A DNA stretch of 45,041 nt, from NCBI GenBank assembly GCA_017550025.1, contig JAFYLU010000037.1, forward strand, positions 1 to 45,041, written 5' to 3'. Made by a program: the position numbers and the translations under genes. The notes beneath the pieces were generated by a model. It had not been told where the DNA came from. It did no database searches and saw only the letters and a list, made by a program, of their open reading frames with translations. The stretch comes from Bacteroidales bacterium. GTDB taxonomy: Bacteria; Bacteroidota; Bacteroidia; Bacteroidales; UBA932. Positions 8,676 to 17,442 of this stretch are shown piece after piece (positions within the stretch are counted from its first letter, which is position 1; each line of letters starts with the position of its first letter).

Positions 8676-9869
8676 ATGGATGCCTCATTTTTCATATCCG
8701 GGCGGCTGCGTTTCAAGGGAAATATCGCAATGGTATCCATAGCGGTAAGTTTCCTTGTGATGATAATCGCTGTCGCTGTGTCTTCCGGATTCCGAAATGA
8801 AATCCGGTCGGGTCTGTCTGCCATGACGGGTGATGTAAGGGTAACCCCGGTGGGCATGAATGTGCTGGATGAGGCTTCTCCGATAGAAAGAAATCCTCAA
8901 TATCTTCCTCATCTTGAAGATGTGGAAGGTGTTGAGGCCATAATCCCCGTTGTGTATAAGGCGGGAATCGTAAAGAACGGGGCAAATATTCATGGCATTC
9001 TGCTGAAAGGAATACCCAGGCAGGATGTCTCTGCTTATGTGCACTCATTCCCGGACAGTCTGTCACTTCCTGTTTCTATTCCCTCAAGGCTTGCGGAAAT
9101 CACTGGTCTGGAGCCAGGTGACAGGATGCTCACATATTTTGTAGGAGAGAATGTGAAGGCGAGACAGTTTAATGTCGCAGCTGTCCATGAGACGCTTGTG
9201 GAGACTGATGCCAATCTTGTGGTGTATGCTGATATTGCTGATATCCAAAGGGTTAACGGGTGGGAGGATGGTCAGGTCTCATGTATTGAAATCATGCTGG
9301 ATGACAGTCACAGAAACGAGACGGATATACTTGAAAAACAGGAAGAGATTGGATTTATGGTATATTCCTATGCTTCTGAAGATGAGGAGACAGTGCTTGC
9401 CACATCTTCAGTTTCAAGTTTCCCGCAGCTCTTCGGGTGGCTCGACCTTATTGACTTCAATGTGTTCTTCATTCTCGTCCTTATGACCATAGTAGCCGGA
9501 TTCAATATGATTTCCGGACTTCTTATAATGCTTTTCGAGAATATATCGACGATCGGATTGCTCAAGTCTCTCGGCATGACTGACAAGGCCATTTCAAAGG
9601 TCTTTCTTTCAAGTGCAGCTGTACTTGTGCTGAAAGGTATGGTCGCCGGTAATCTGCTTGCTGTGCTCTTCTGTTTCATACAGGGTACGACACATATTCT
9701 CGGGCTTGATCCCGAGAACTATTTCGTGTCGTTTGTTCCTGTTGATCTGGATTTTGGAATGATAGCCCTTGCTGATGCGGTCTCATTCTCTGTGATAATG
9801 GTGCTGCTGCTCATTCCTTGCCTGTTTATTGCGAAGGTTGATCCGGCAGACACAGTCAGAGTGAAGTAA
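8676..9869 (+). CDS. LolC/LolE-type ABC transporter permease (FtsX family)
   Basis: A 397-aa membrane protein with the MacB/LolC topology. One helix lies near residues 18-38, then a periplasmic domain of about 230 residues, then three helices near 255-280, 305-330 and 360-390. This is the architecture of FtsX-superfamily permeases that extract lipoproteins or move lipids out of the inner membrane. The N-terminal FISGRLRFKGN resembles the cytoplasmic interface helix of LolE-like proteins. No ATPase gene accompanies it here, so it must pair with an ATPase (LolD-like) encoded elsewhere. AAAGGA just before the ATG is an unusually good ribosome-binding site for this group. Convergent with the mltF-like gene, 4 nt apart. 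Confidence 0.85.
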   Translation: MDASFFISGRLRFKGNIAMVSIAVSFLVMIIAVAVSSGFRNEIRSGLSAMTGDVRVTPVGMNVLDEASPIERNPQYLPHLEDVEGVEAIIPVVYKAGIVKNGANIHGILLKGIPRQDVSAYVHSFPDSLSLPVSIPSRLAEITGLEPGDRMLTYFVGENVKARQFNVAAVHETLVETDANLVVYADIADIQRVNGWEDGQVSCIEIMLDDSHRNETDILEKQEEIGFMVYSYASEDEETVLATSSVSSFPQLFGWLDLIDFNVFFILVLMTIVAGFNMISGLLIMLFENISTIGLLKSLGMTDKAISKVFLSSAAVLVLKGMVAGNLLAVLFCFIQGTTHILGLDPENYFVSFVPVDLDFGMIALADAVSFSVIMVLLLIPCLFIAKVDPADTVRVK

Positions 9870-9873
9870 GTGG

Positions 9874-10938
9874 TCAGACTTCAGGACATATCTGGCAGAA
9901 TGCCTCGTACAGCCTCATTACATTGTCGACGTATGTGATAGTCTCGTATCCCTGGAACTTTCCAAGCTTGACACACTCCTCCTCGAGAATGGAATCTTCT
10001 CTCATGAGAGGGATTATCTTTACGATCTCATCCCATCTGTTGTTGTCAACTTCCTGTTTTGCTGCAAAATTCCTGCAGTCTGCAACTCGGCCTTCTCCTG
10101 CATTGTATGCTGCAAGAGTGAACTTGACCAGTTCCATATGCTCGAGATTATGCTTCAGATAGAGCTTCTGGAGCCTTTTCAGGTGGCTTGTACCCACCTT
10201 GATGTTCTGGGCCGGATCAAGAAGGTCATTGACTCCGTAGTATCTTGCAGTCTGCGGCATGACCTGCATGAGACCTTGTGCGCCTCTGTGGGATCTTGAG
10301 TTGATAGAGAATTTGGATTCCTGATAAATCACTGCTGCAAGCATCCTCCAGTCCCATCCGAGCTGGTCAGCATAATCCTTTATGATCTCGTCATACGGAC
10401 TGATCCTGCCTGTTCTAATGCCTTTCTGGGCACGCTTGATCGGATCGTATGTACGTCCGTACATATCCCGGAGATTGTTTATTTCGTGTGATGAGGTGAT
10501 GTGACTGATCCACATATTGATCTGTCTCATGTGTGAGGCATCCTTGACTGCCCAAGCTGTACAGTCGTCAAGCTTTCTCGAAATGTTGAGTTCTGACAGT
10601 TCGTCAGTGTTGTGGATATGAGTGATGACGATGTCTGCCTTATCCTGCTTGAGGGAGTCGATCCAGTTCTCGCCCTTACCTGCAGATACTATGCGTACGT
10701 CGCATCTGTGGTCATCTGCAAACATCTTTGCCAGCTGGTAGTTAAGCCCGGTTTCGAGGCCGTGTCCGCCGTACATGTCATCGCAGAGGTCAATTGCGCA
10801 TACTAATTCCTTTCCGGCAAGTGAGTCTGCGGCATCTGCTCCGCTGAGTATTCTTCCCTTTTCACAAAGGGGAGTGAGGCAGATGATTGTGAGTGAAATA
10901 AGTACGTTTCTTAATCTTCTTTGTGTCTTTTCTTTCAT
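9874..10938 (-). CDS. mltF: MltF-like membrane-bound lytic murein transglycosylase
   Basis: A 354-aa protein with two domains. An N-terminal periplasmic-binding-protein-like domain (about 40-165) is followed by a lytic transglycosylase SLT domain (about 190-290) with the catalytic Glu207 in AAVIYQESKF, then GAQGLMQVMP and AYNAGEGRV. It would cleave peptidoglycan glycan strands to 1,6-anhydro-MurNAc ends. The N-terminus is a hydrophobic signal or anchor (LRNVLISLTIICLTPLC); its cysteine lacks a canonical lipobox, so anchoring is uncertain. The open frame extends upstream to 11115, but that part overlaps the porin gene; the ATG at 10938, 19 nt after the porin stop, is the credible start. Confidence 0.88.
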   Translation of the reverse strand: MKEKTQRRLRNVLISLTIICLTPLCEKGRILSGADAADSLAGKELVCAIDLCDDMYGGHGLETGLNYQLAKMFADDHRCDVRIVSAGKGENWIDSLKQDKADIVITHIHNTDELSELNISRKLDDCTAWAVKDASHMRQINMWISHITSSHEINNLRDMYGRTYDPIKRAQKGIRTGRISPYDEIIKDYADQLGWDWRMLAAVIYQESKFSINSRSHRGAQGLMQVMPQTARYYGVNDLLDPAQNIKVGTSHLKRLQKLYLKHNLEHMELVKFTLAAYNAGEGRVADCRNFAAKQEVDNNRWDEIVKIIPLMREDSILEEECVKLGKFQGYETITYVDNVMRLYEAFCQICPEV

Positions 10939-10957
10939 TAATCTCAAGTTTATGCGC

Positions 10958-13756
10958 TTATCTTCGAGGACCGCTCGGAGTTCTTCCTCCGCTCGATCCC
11001 GCCCTGCTCTTGCCGCCTCCCGCGGCTCCTGCTTTGCCAGCGCTGGTCTTTCCATTACCCGCGTGCACATAGAATGGCCATGAAATACCGATCTTGAAAG
11101 CTCTTTGTGAGCCAATATAACCGTGTGCGGTAAAATAGTCTGCCTGCTTGCATGGCCATCCCATATTGAGGTTTATGGCCTTGAGGAAAATGCATGCATT
11201 CTTCCATTGTACATTTACGAACGCATCTATTACAGGACAGTTACCGTATTTCTCGATATTCTGGTTGTGGAACACTCCGAGCACGGGGTTGTATGCAGGT
11301 GCATACCATTCAGTCGTGAATGTTCCGTTTGCTCCGATCTGCATTTCCATGACGTTCTTCACGACGTCAAACTGGAAATAGTAGCGGAGGTTGAGGGCTA
11401 CAAGCGGCAGCGGCATGACATCCGGATTGGATGAAAGCTGCACAAGGGCCCTGTGGTCGAAATGGAACTTCCATACCTGGAAGTCCTTTCGAAGAGAAGC
11501 TGTCATGACACTCATCGGCTTGGTGTTTTGTCTGACTATGCCGAGTGTGTCATAGTATATGTTGTTGCCCAGCAAGGCATAACCGAAGGAAGCGTCGAGT
11601 TTCCACCTTGGAACGGAGAGAGACGCCTCTACCTTGGTAGTAGAGATCTTGCTGAAGTCGTTGTCCCATCTGAAATGGTTGGTGTACAGATGCTGCTGAT
11701 AGTAGTCAGGCTCCTTGAGGCTTGTCTCGAAGTGGGCCTTGATTACAAGAGGGCTCTGTCTGTACCTTCTGAACGGATAGGTGTTTACCGTAACATTGGC
11801 ATTCACACCGAAGTCGTTCGTGCCGAATCCCGCGAAAGTATACTTTCCGAGTGCGTTCCAATGCAGGTAATTCCTGTATTGGCCGTTAGCTCCGGCATAG
11901 AGGTAGACCGAGTTCTGGATGACATTTCTGCTGCCCTCCAGGTAATCAACAGGTCTGAAGCTGTAATAGCTTGCGAGCTTGTCACCGAGACCGACGTCGA
12001 GCTTTGAGACGATCGCATCGTCGCTCCAAGGCTGGAGTCGCATGAAGATGCGGTTTTCAAGCTTCATCACCCTGAGCGAGTCGTTGCTCTTTGTAGGATC
12101 GAGATAGAAACGGTCGTGATAGAACGCCTTTCCGTAATCATCGGTGATGTTGTCTGTGTAGCTCTTGCGATAGACCGAATACTCACTGCTGTGTCCGATG
12201 AAAGCAGTGGTGATGTCTGTGTGAGCACCGGCCTTGAGCGTGTCTGCCAGCATGGCGAGACTGTCTGCCTGTGCAGCTGCAATGCTGTCCGCCTTCATCT
12301 TTTCGATGAATATGGCAATGGCAATTGAGTCACCTGTGGCAATGACGCTGTCCCTTCTGGCCATGGCTTTGCGCAACTCCCTGTTCTTCTTCATGTTGTC
12401 GATGAAGTTGAAAGGGATTCTGTAGGTCTGGTCAAGGAAAACCGTGTTTCTCTTGATCTTGTTGCCCGCATCACGCAGGTAAACATCTATCTCACGTGCG
12501 TCAACGGTAGTGTCTCTGATCAGATAAGGGTCGGTCAGACCTCCGTTTTCACTCTTGTTGATCCTGTTGTAGATGAAACCGGCGTGCATGAGATACTTCT
12601 TGCCCATGTAGTTGGTTGCGGCGACTACTGTCCTGTTGTCGGTATCTTCTCTCCTCAGCATACCGCGGCTGCCGAACCTGTGATACTCCAGCGTCACATT
12701 GAGTTCCGGAGTGATGTTCTGGGTGGTGAGTATCTTGATGTTTGATTCCTCCTTTTCCTTGTTCGCAAACAGGGTGCCCCAGTATGCGAGTTCGGTGTAA
12801 GGGGTCTTCGTGTTATATTGTGGAAGGTTTTCCGGTGTGTTTGTATAAGGCAGGTATGGTGTGAAGAAAATAGCGTTGTCTTCTTCCTGCCTCTTGAAAT
12901 AGTTGTACAGCTGTACAGGGGATCCGGCTACACCGAGGTATGTGGCATTCACATCCTCTTTCAGGAACGGGTAGTCAAAGAAGTTGTAATTATACGATGT
13001 GTCCTGCTCCTGAAGATTAAGGCTGTGGAAATTCCTCTCGTGATCCCACATGATAAGCCTCTTGTACTGCAGTGAATCCGGAATTGCAAATGTCTCAAGG
13101 ATGCGCGGGGTAGCTTCCCTGACACTGTCCTTGTATGCCTTGATGCTGTCCTTGACAGCCAGCTTTCTGTTCGCTGCCGCAATCAGTCCCGGAAGTGCCT
13201 TGTTGGCATCCTCTCTCTTGCGTTCCTTGCGTGAGAGTGAGGCATACCATGCGTCATATGCCGCCTTGGCCACTTCGATCGAATCCTTTCTGTAAAGAGA
13301 GTCGAGCTTTGTGAGTTCGAGAGTGTCTCCTGCCATGAAGAGTGAGTCGCGGACGATTGCAAGGGTTTCGGGGTCCTTTACTGCGATGTAGTACTTGTAG
13401 AAGAAAGGGTCGGTCTCCTTGAGGGAGTCAGGAATGGTTATGGTGTCTCTCGGATGTATTTCCACAGCTGTTTCCGTAGCAGTGCTGTCGGTGAGCAGGC
13501 TGTCTGGAGCAAACAGTCCTGAAGCCAGGCTGTCCAGAACGAGACTGTCCATGGCAAAAACATCCGCAGCCAGTGTGTCTTGGCCGAGACTGTCTGCAGA
13601 AGATGCAGCAGTCGAGTCCCCGATTTCATAAAGCCCGAGCGAGTCTGCAATGTGTGCAAACTTGAGAGCTCTATGCGCATCAATGCCGAATGACTGCAAT
13701 GCAGCCATCAGCACGAGCAGGGCCGGAACCCATATTTTTGCCAATGTTTTCTTCAT
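10958..13756 (-). CDS. Putative outer-membrane porin (Porin_10-like)
   Basis: A 932-aa exported protein. Residues 1-27 form a signal peptide. Residues about 45-130 are a low-complexity DSL/LDS-rich linker, followed by a Lys/Glu-rich stretch (about 130-215). From about 230 to 900 the sequence has alternating aromatic/polar beta strands (for example YLGVAGSPVQLYNYFKR and LHWNALGKYTFAGFGTNDFG) as in the Bacteroidetes putative-porin family that I associate with Porin_10. The barrel appears to end at ISWPFYV, but a Gly/Lys/Arg/Ser-rich tail of about 33 residues follows, unusual for an outer-membrane barrel. It is the first gene of a two-gene unit with the mltF-like gene. The substrate is unknown. 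Confidence 0.75.
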   Translation of the reverse strand: MKKTLAKIWVPALLVLMAALQSFGIDAHRALKFAHIADSLGLYEIGDSTAASSADSLGQDTLAADVFAMDSLVLDSLASGLFAPDSLLTDSTATETAVEIHPRDTITIPDSLKETDPFFYKYYIAVKDPETLAIVRDSLFMAGDTLELTKLDSLYRKDSIEVAKAAYDAWYASLSRKERKREDANKALPGLIAAANRKLAVKDSIKAYKDSVREATPRILETFAIPDSLQYKRLIMWDHERNFHSLNLQEQDTSYNYNFFDYPFLKEDVNATYLGVAGSPVQLYNYFKRQEEDNAIFFTPYLPYTNTPENLPQYNTKTPYTELAYWGTLFANKEKEESNIKILTTQNITPELNVTLEYHRFGSRGMLRREDTDNRTVVAATNYMGKKYLMHAGFIYNRINKSENGGLTDPYLIRDTTVDAREIDVYLRDAGNKIKRNTVFLDQTYRIPFNFIDNMKKNRELRKAMARRDSVIATGDSIAIAIFIEKMKADSIAAAQADSLAMLADTLKAGAHTDITTAFIGHSSEYSVYRKSYTDNITDDYGKAFYHDRFYLDPTKSNDSLRVMKLENRIFMRLQPWSDDAIVSKLDVGLGDKLASYYSFRPVDYLEGSRNVIQNSVYLYAGANGQYRNYLHWNALGKYTFAGFGTNDFGVNANVTVNTYPFRRYRQSPLVIKAHFETSLKEPDYYQQHLYTNHFRWDNDFSKISTTKVEASLSVPRWKLDASFGYALLGNNIYYDTLGIVRQNTKPMSVMTASLRKDFQVWKFHFDHRALVQLSSNPDVMPLPLVALNLRYYFQFDVVKNVMEMQIGANGTFTTEWYAPAYNPVLGVFHNQNIEKYGNCPVIDAFVNVQWKNACIFLKAINLNMGWPCKQADYFTAHGYIGSQRAFKIGISWPFYVHAGNGKTSAGKAGAAGGGKSRAGSSGGRTPSGPRR

Positions 13757-13766
13757 AACAAGACGG

Positions 13767-13796
13767 CAAAGGTACGAATAATTATTTATTATTCAA
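13767..13796 (-). promoter_or_regulatory. Promoter of the porin-mltF unit
   Basis: On the minus strand: TTG, a 19-nt spacer and TACCTTTG, a complete match to the Bacteroidetes consensus. The TTG lies within the last codons of pncA. The -7 box ends only 10 nt before the porin ATG, so the mRNA leader would be only a few bases long. Confidence 0.6.
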
Positions 13797-14376
13797 TACT
13801 TATACCTTTTGCGGCCATTTCTTCGACAGCTTTCTGATGTCCCTGATGATCTACATATGCGATGCACTCTTTGAGCAGATGGACTCTGAAACCGGCCTTG
13901 TGGAGGTCTTCGCATGTGTTTCTGACGCAGAATTCTGTGGCGATTCCGCATACATATACGTCAGTCGTGTCCATAAGTTCGAGGATTTCTCCGAGTGACT
14001 GTCCTGCGGTGTTCACGCCTTCGAAGCCGGAATATTGTTCGACTGCCTTGTCGCAACCCTTGTCGAAGGTCAGTTCTTCCCTCGCATATGGCTTGAGTTC
14101 GTCATGGATTTCTGCTCCGCGTGTCCCTGCCACGCAATGTGCAGGCCAGGTTCCGCCATATTCCATGAATGATGAATGGTCGGCAGGATGATGGTCGCGC
14201 ACGAAGAGTATCGGGAATGTGTCGAGGATCTCGTGTTCCTCTCCTCCCTGTCCTTTTGTCTGCGAATCAATGTACCTGAGCGTAGCTTTCACTGCTGCGT
14301 CTGCGTTGAGGCATGCGAGGCTTCCGTCAATGAAGTCGTAAAGCATGTCGACAACTACCAATGCGTTGTTTCTCAT
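13789..14376 (-). CDS. pncA: Nicotinamidase
   Basis: A 195-aa cysteine hydrolase of the isochorismatase superfamily that converts nicotinamide to nicotinate. The catalytic triad is visible: Asp10 in VVVDMLYDF, Lys106 in TFDKG and nucleophile Cys150 in GIATEFCVRNT. The metal ligands Asp61, His63 and His80 lie in RDHHPADHSSF and TWPAHC. Its ATG overlaps the stop of pncB by 4 nt, so the two consecutive steps of NAD salvage are made from one coupled transcript. The porin promoter is embedded at its 3' end. Confidence 0.94.
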   Translation of the reverse strand: MRNNALVVVDMLYDFIDGSLACLNADAAVKATLRYIDSQTKGQGGEEHEILDTFPILFVRDHHPADHSSFMEYGGTWPAHCVAGTRGAEIHDELKPYAREELTFDKGCDKAVEQYSGFEGVNTAGQSLGEILELMDTTDVYVCGIATEFCVRNTCEDLHKAGFRVHLLKECIAYVDHQGHQKAVEEMAAKGISIE

Positions 14377-15857
14377 AACTTGAAGTCGTTTATTTCTTTC
14401 ACAAGTCTGTTTATGATTCCCATCTTCAGATTGTAGAGGTCATCTGAAATGTCCACCTTATAATAATGCGGATTGATGAGTCTTCGCTCGCTCGGGCTGA
14501 AGTGCATGAGCGTATTGTTATAATAGGCCTTCTTTTCCGCCAGGGTGTGGACAGGTGCGCATCTCTTTCCTCCTTCCATTACCTTGGTCTGGAGAGGTAT
14601 GGCTGTATATTCCCCGGCCTCGAATGTCTTGTATTTGTAGCGGTCGTACTCGTCGCATATGGTGAATGTCTCCCCAGCCTCTATCTTTCTGCTGAGCCCG
14701 TCGCCACGCAGGCAGGTCACGTCAGCCTTGAAGATCTCACCCTTTGAAGGATCTTCCTTCATGATCCTGTAGGTGATCTGGAAGCCCGGATTGATAAGCT
14801 TGATCTTGTCTTCCGAACGCTTCAGTACGGCTTCTCCATCGATCTGAACGAGCTTGTATACATTGCCGAAGCATGGGGCGGCCTTGCTGGTGGCGATTGC
14901 GTCTCCCACGCCGTATGAATCTATGCATGCTCCCTGACGCTCAAGGTCAGTGATGAGATACTCGTCAAGTGAGTTGGTCGCGTAAATCTTGCAGTTTGAC
15001 AACCCGTTCTGGTCAAGTATCTGACGGCATTCCGATGAAAGGTAGGCAAGGTCTCCGCTGTCGAGCCTCACTCCGTATACGGCCTCGTAGCTGTCGTCGA
15101 TACCATTGTCCCGGAATGCGCGCATCGCGTTCCTGATGCCGCATCTCAATGTGTCATATGTGTCGATCAGAAGTATGAGAGGCTCGCCCTTGTGGGTCTT
15201 TATGTATGTGTCGAATGCCTTGTATTCGCCCTCGACGCTGCATCCGAACGAGGTCACATAACTGTGGGCCATCGTACCGGTCGATCCGTACTCGTACATG
15301 GTTCCGGCGAGGATGTTCGATGTTGCGCTGCAACCTGCTATGATCGCAGCCTTTGCGCCGTATGTTGCAGCCCATGGTCCGTGAGCCCTTCTTGAGCCGA
15401 ACTCGCTTACAGGACGGTTGGTTGCACGGCATACCCTCGATGCCTTTGTGGCCACTGCCATCTGGTGGTTCATTATGCACAGAATAGGGGTCTCCAGCAC
15501 CTGGGCCTCGATCAGGGGACCCTCGATGATTATGATCGGCTGGTTAGGGAAGGCTATTTCGCCTTCACGCATTGCGTATATGTTGCCGGTGAACTTCATG
15601 GCAGACAGATAGCCTCTGTATTCGGCGTATTCTTCTCCCGGGAGGAATTTCTCGAAGAATGACGGATCCATGTTTCCGAGCTGCTCGACCATTTCAATGA
15701 CCTCGTCCGTTCCGCTGACCACAGCCCAGTTGTTGTTTTCCGGGGCTTTTCTGTAGAACAGATTGAAGACGGCAGCCTGATCTTTCATTCCGCTGTCATA
15801 AAAGGATTTTCCCATGGTATACTGGTACTTGTCCGAGCAATATGCGAAATTCAGCAT
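14373..15857 (-). CDS. pncB: Nicotinate phosphoribosyltransferase
   Basis: A 494-aa enzyme that couples nicotinate and PRPP, with ATP hydrolysis, to nicotinate mononucleotide in NAD salvage. LNFAYCSDKYQYTMGKSFYDSG at the N-terminus, the histidine region in TMAHSYVTSFG and the VRLDSGDLAYLS motif are typical of the longer NAPRTase class (about 490 aa). A TACATTTG -7 box lies at 15881-15888, giving a leader of about 18 nt. pncA follows with a 4-nt overlap and supplies the nicotinate substrate. Confidence 0.95.
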   Translation of the reverse strand: MLNFAYCSDKYQYTMGKSFYDSGMKDQAAVFNLFYRKAPENNNWAVVSGTDEVIEMVEQLGNMDPSFFEKFLPGEEYAEYRGYLSAMKFTGNIYAMREGEIAFPNQPIIIIEGPLIEAQVLETPILCIMNHQMAVATKASRVCRATNRPVSEFGSRRAHGPWAATYGAKAAIIAGCSATSNILAGTMYEYGSTGTMAHSYVTSFGCSVEGEYKAFDTYIKTHKGEPLILLIDTYDTLRCGIRNAMRAFRDNGIDDSYEAVYGVRLDSGDLAYLSSECRQILDQNGLSNCKIYATNSLDEYLITDLERQGACIDSYGVGDAIATSKAAPCFGNVYKLVQIDGEAVLKRSEDKIKLINPGFQITYRIMKEDPSKGEIFKADVTCLRGDGLSRKIEAGETFTICDEYDRYKYKTFEAGEYTAIPLQTKVMEGGKRCAPVHTLAEKKAYYNNTLMHFSPSERRLINPHYYKVDISDDLYNLKMGIINRLVKEINDFKL

Positions 15858-15880
15858 GATATTTTTATGTTTAAATCATA

Positions 15881-15888
15881 CAAATGTA
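15881..15888 (-). promoter_or_regulatory. -7 promoter box for pncB-pncA
   Basis: TACATTTG on the minus strand, an exact TAnnTTTG match about 24 nt upstream of the pncB start. No TTG is found at the usual -33 distance. Confidence 0.5.
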
Positions 15889-15999
15889 GCTTTTTTTGTT
15901 TAACTATTTTAGTAAATTCGCAATTATTTTAACTGTCAGTCGTCCGGTCGGGAATCGCATTCTGCGGTAATGTGCCTGGCGGCTGTTGAATGCGTGTCT

Positions 16000-17442
16000 A
16001 TGGAGCGTCTTGTGTCATTATACGAACAGTCATACGGAGCTGAACCTGAAGGGATTTCGTCATTTTCCGGTTCTGCCAGCAACAGGAGATATTACCGCCT
16101 TTCCGGAAAAGCCGGATCGTGCATCGGCGCCATCGGTACGGATGAGGCTGAAAACAAAGCTTTCATTACTATTGCGCGTCATTTCCGTGAAAAGGGCATA
16201 CCGGTCCCGGAAGTCAAGGCAGTGAGTGCGGACGGCATGGCGTATGTTCAGGAGGATCTTGGAGATCTTCTGCTTTCCGATATGGTTGCGTCAACCCTGA
16301 AATCGGGAGGTTTTGAAAAAGACAGCGAGCTGACAAGACTCTTGTGCCGGACGGTGTCCCTTCTTCCGAAGATACAGTTCGACGGGGCTGCGGGGCTTGA
16401 TTTCTCTGTGTGTTATCCCCAGCCGTCTTTTGACAGGCGGATGATAATGTTCGACCTGAACTATTTCAAATATTGTTTTCTCAAGCCTTCCGGTCTGGAA
16501 TTCAATGAGGTGCTTCTGCAGGACGATTTTGAAAGACTCGCTGATGACCTGCTTCGGGATGAACGGGATACATTCCTTTACCGTGATTTTAATGCACGGA
16601 ATGTGATGATAAAGGATGGAGAACCGTATTTTATTGATTTTCAGGGAGGCAGAAGGGGACCTTTGTATTATGATGTGGCTTCTTTCGTATGGCAGGCGAG
16701 GGCCCGGTATCCGCAGTGGCTGAAGGAAATGATGGTCGGAAGCTATCTGGAGGCTCTTGCAGAATATGTGCATGTATGCCGTGAGGATTTTGACAGAACG
16801 TTGAGGCTTTTCAGGCTCTTCAGGACCTTGCAGGTCCTTGGTGCATATGGATTCAGAGGACTGATAGAGCATAAGGCGCAGTTCGTGGTCAGCATATCAC
16901 CTGCCCTGGCTGATCTTCGCCAGCTGCTCGAGGAACCTTTTGAGAAATATCCCTATCTGTCCGAGACTTTGCGGCGGATGGCCTCTCTTCCTCGTTTCAG
17001 TGAGCCGGAATGCGGAAGACAGGGGCTTGAGGTGAAGATATACAGCTTCTCATTCAAGAAAGGTATACCGCAGGATATGTCCGGAAATGGCGGAGGATAT
17101 GTCTTTGACTGCCGTTCCATCCATAATCCCGGAAGATATGAACCATATAAGAAACTGACCGGCATGGACGAGCCTGTAATACGCTTCCTTGAGGATGACG
17201 GTGAGATCATCGGCTATCTTGACCATGTGTACGGAGTTGTGGATCCTCATGTGGAGACTTACAGAAAGCGTGGATTCACTCATCTTATGGTATCATTCGG
17301 CTGCACGGGAGGCCAGCATCGTTCGGTCTATTGCGCCGAGCATCTCGCATCTCACCTTGCCGGAAAATATCCTGACGTGCGTGTCCGGCTGATCCATAGG
17401 GAACAGGGAGTCGACAGAATGCTAAATGATTGCAGGATATGA
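16000..17442 (+). CDS. AmgK-like sugar kinase fused to RapZ C-terminal domain
   Basis: A 480-aa fusion. Residues about 1-310 are an aminoglycoside-phosphotransferase-fold kinase: catalytic Asp196 and Asn201 in YRDFNARNV, metal-binding Asp213 in IDFQGGRRGP. This resembles AmgK, the anomeric kinase that phosphorylates MurNAc/GlcNAc at C1. Residues about 344-470 match the RapZ C-terminal domain, including SFGCTGGQHRSVYCAEHL; in E. coli this domain binds glucosamine-6-phosphate and the GlmY/GlmZ small RNAs. The Walker-type N-terminal domain of RapZ is absent. The frame is open from an ATG at 15970, but the ATG at 16000 gives a start (MERLVSLYEQ) that looks more like the family. Its stop overlaps the MurU-like gene by 4 nt, which supports a joint role in cell-wall sugar recycling. 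Confidence 0.82.
   Translation: MERLVSLYEQSYGAEPEGISSFSGSASNRRYYRLSGKAGSCIGAIGTDEAENKAFITIARHFREKGIPVPEVKAVSADGMAYVQEDLGDLLLSDMVASTLKSGGFEKDSELTRLLCRTVSLLPKIQFDGAAGLDFSVCYPQPSFDRRMIMFDLNYFKYCFLKPSGLEFNEVLLQDDFERLADDLLRDERDTFLYRDFNARNVMIKDGEPYFIDFQGGRRGPLYYDVASFVWQARARYPQWLKEMMVGSYLEALAEYVHVCREDFDRTLRLFRLFRTLQVLGAYGFRGLIEHKAQFVVSISPALADLRQLLEEPFEKYPYLSETLRRMASLPRFSEPECGRQGLEVKIYSFSFKKGIPQDMSGNGGGYVFDCRSIHNPGRYEPYKKLTGMDEPVIRFLEDDGEIIGYLDHVYGVVDPHVETYRKRGFTHLMVSFGCTGGQHRSVYCAEHLASHLAGKYPDVRVRLIHREQGVDRMLNDCRI

Noticed and set aside
10939-11115. Upstream extension of the mltF-like frame (59 extra codons)
   Set aside because: It overlaps the porin C-terminus in another frame and would bury the signal segment; the ATG at 10938 gives a normal N-terminus.
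11453-12007. Plus-strand open frame inside the porin gene
   Set aside because: Antisense shadow without a start context, promoter or recognisable motif.
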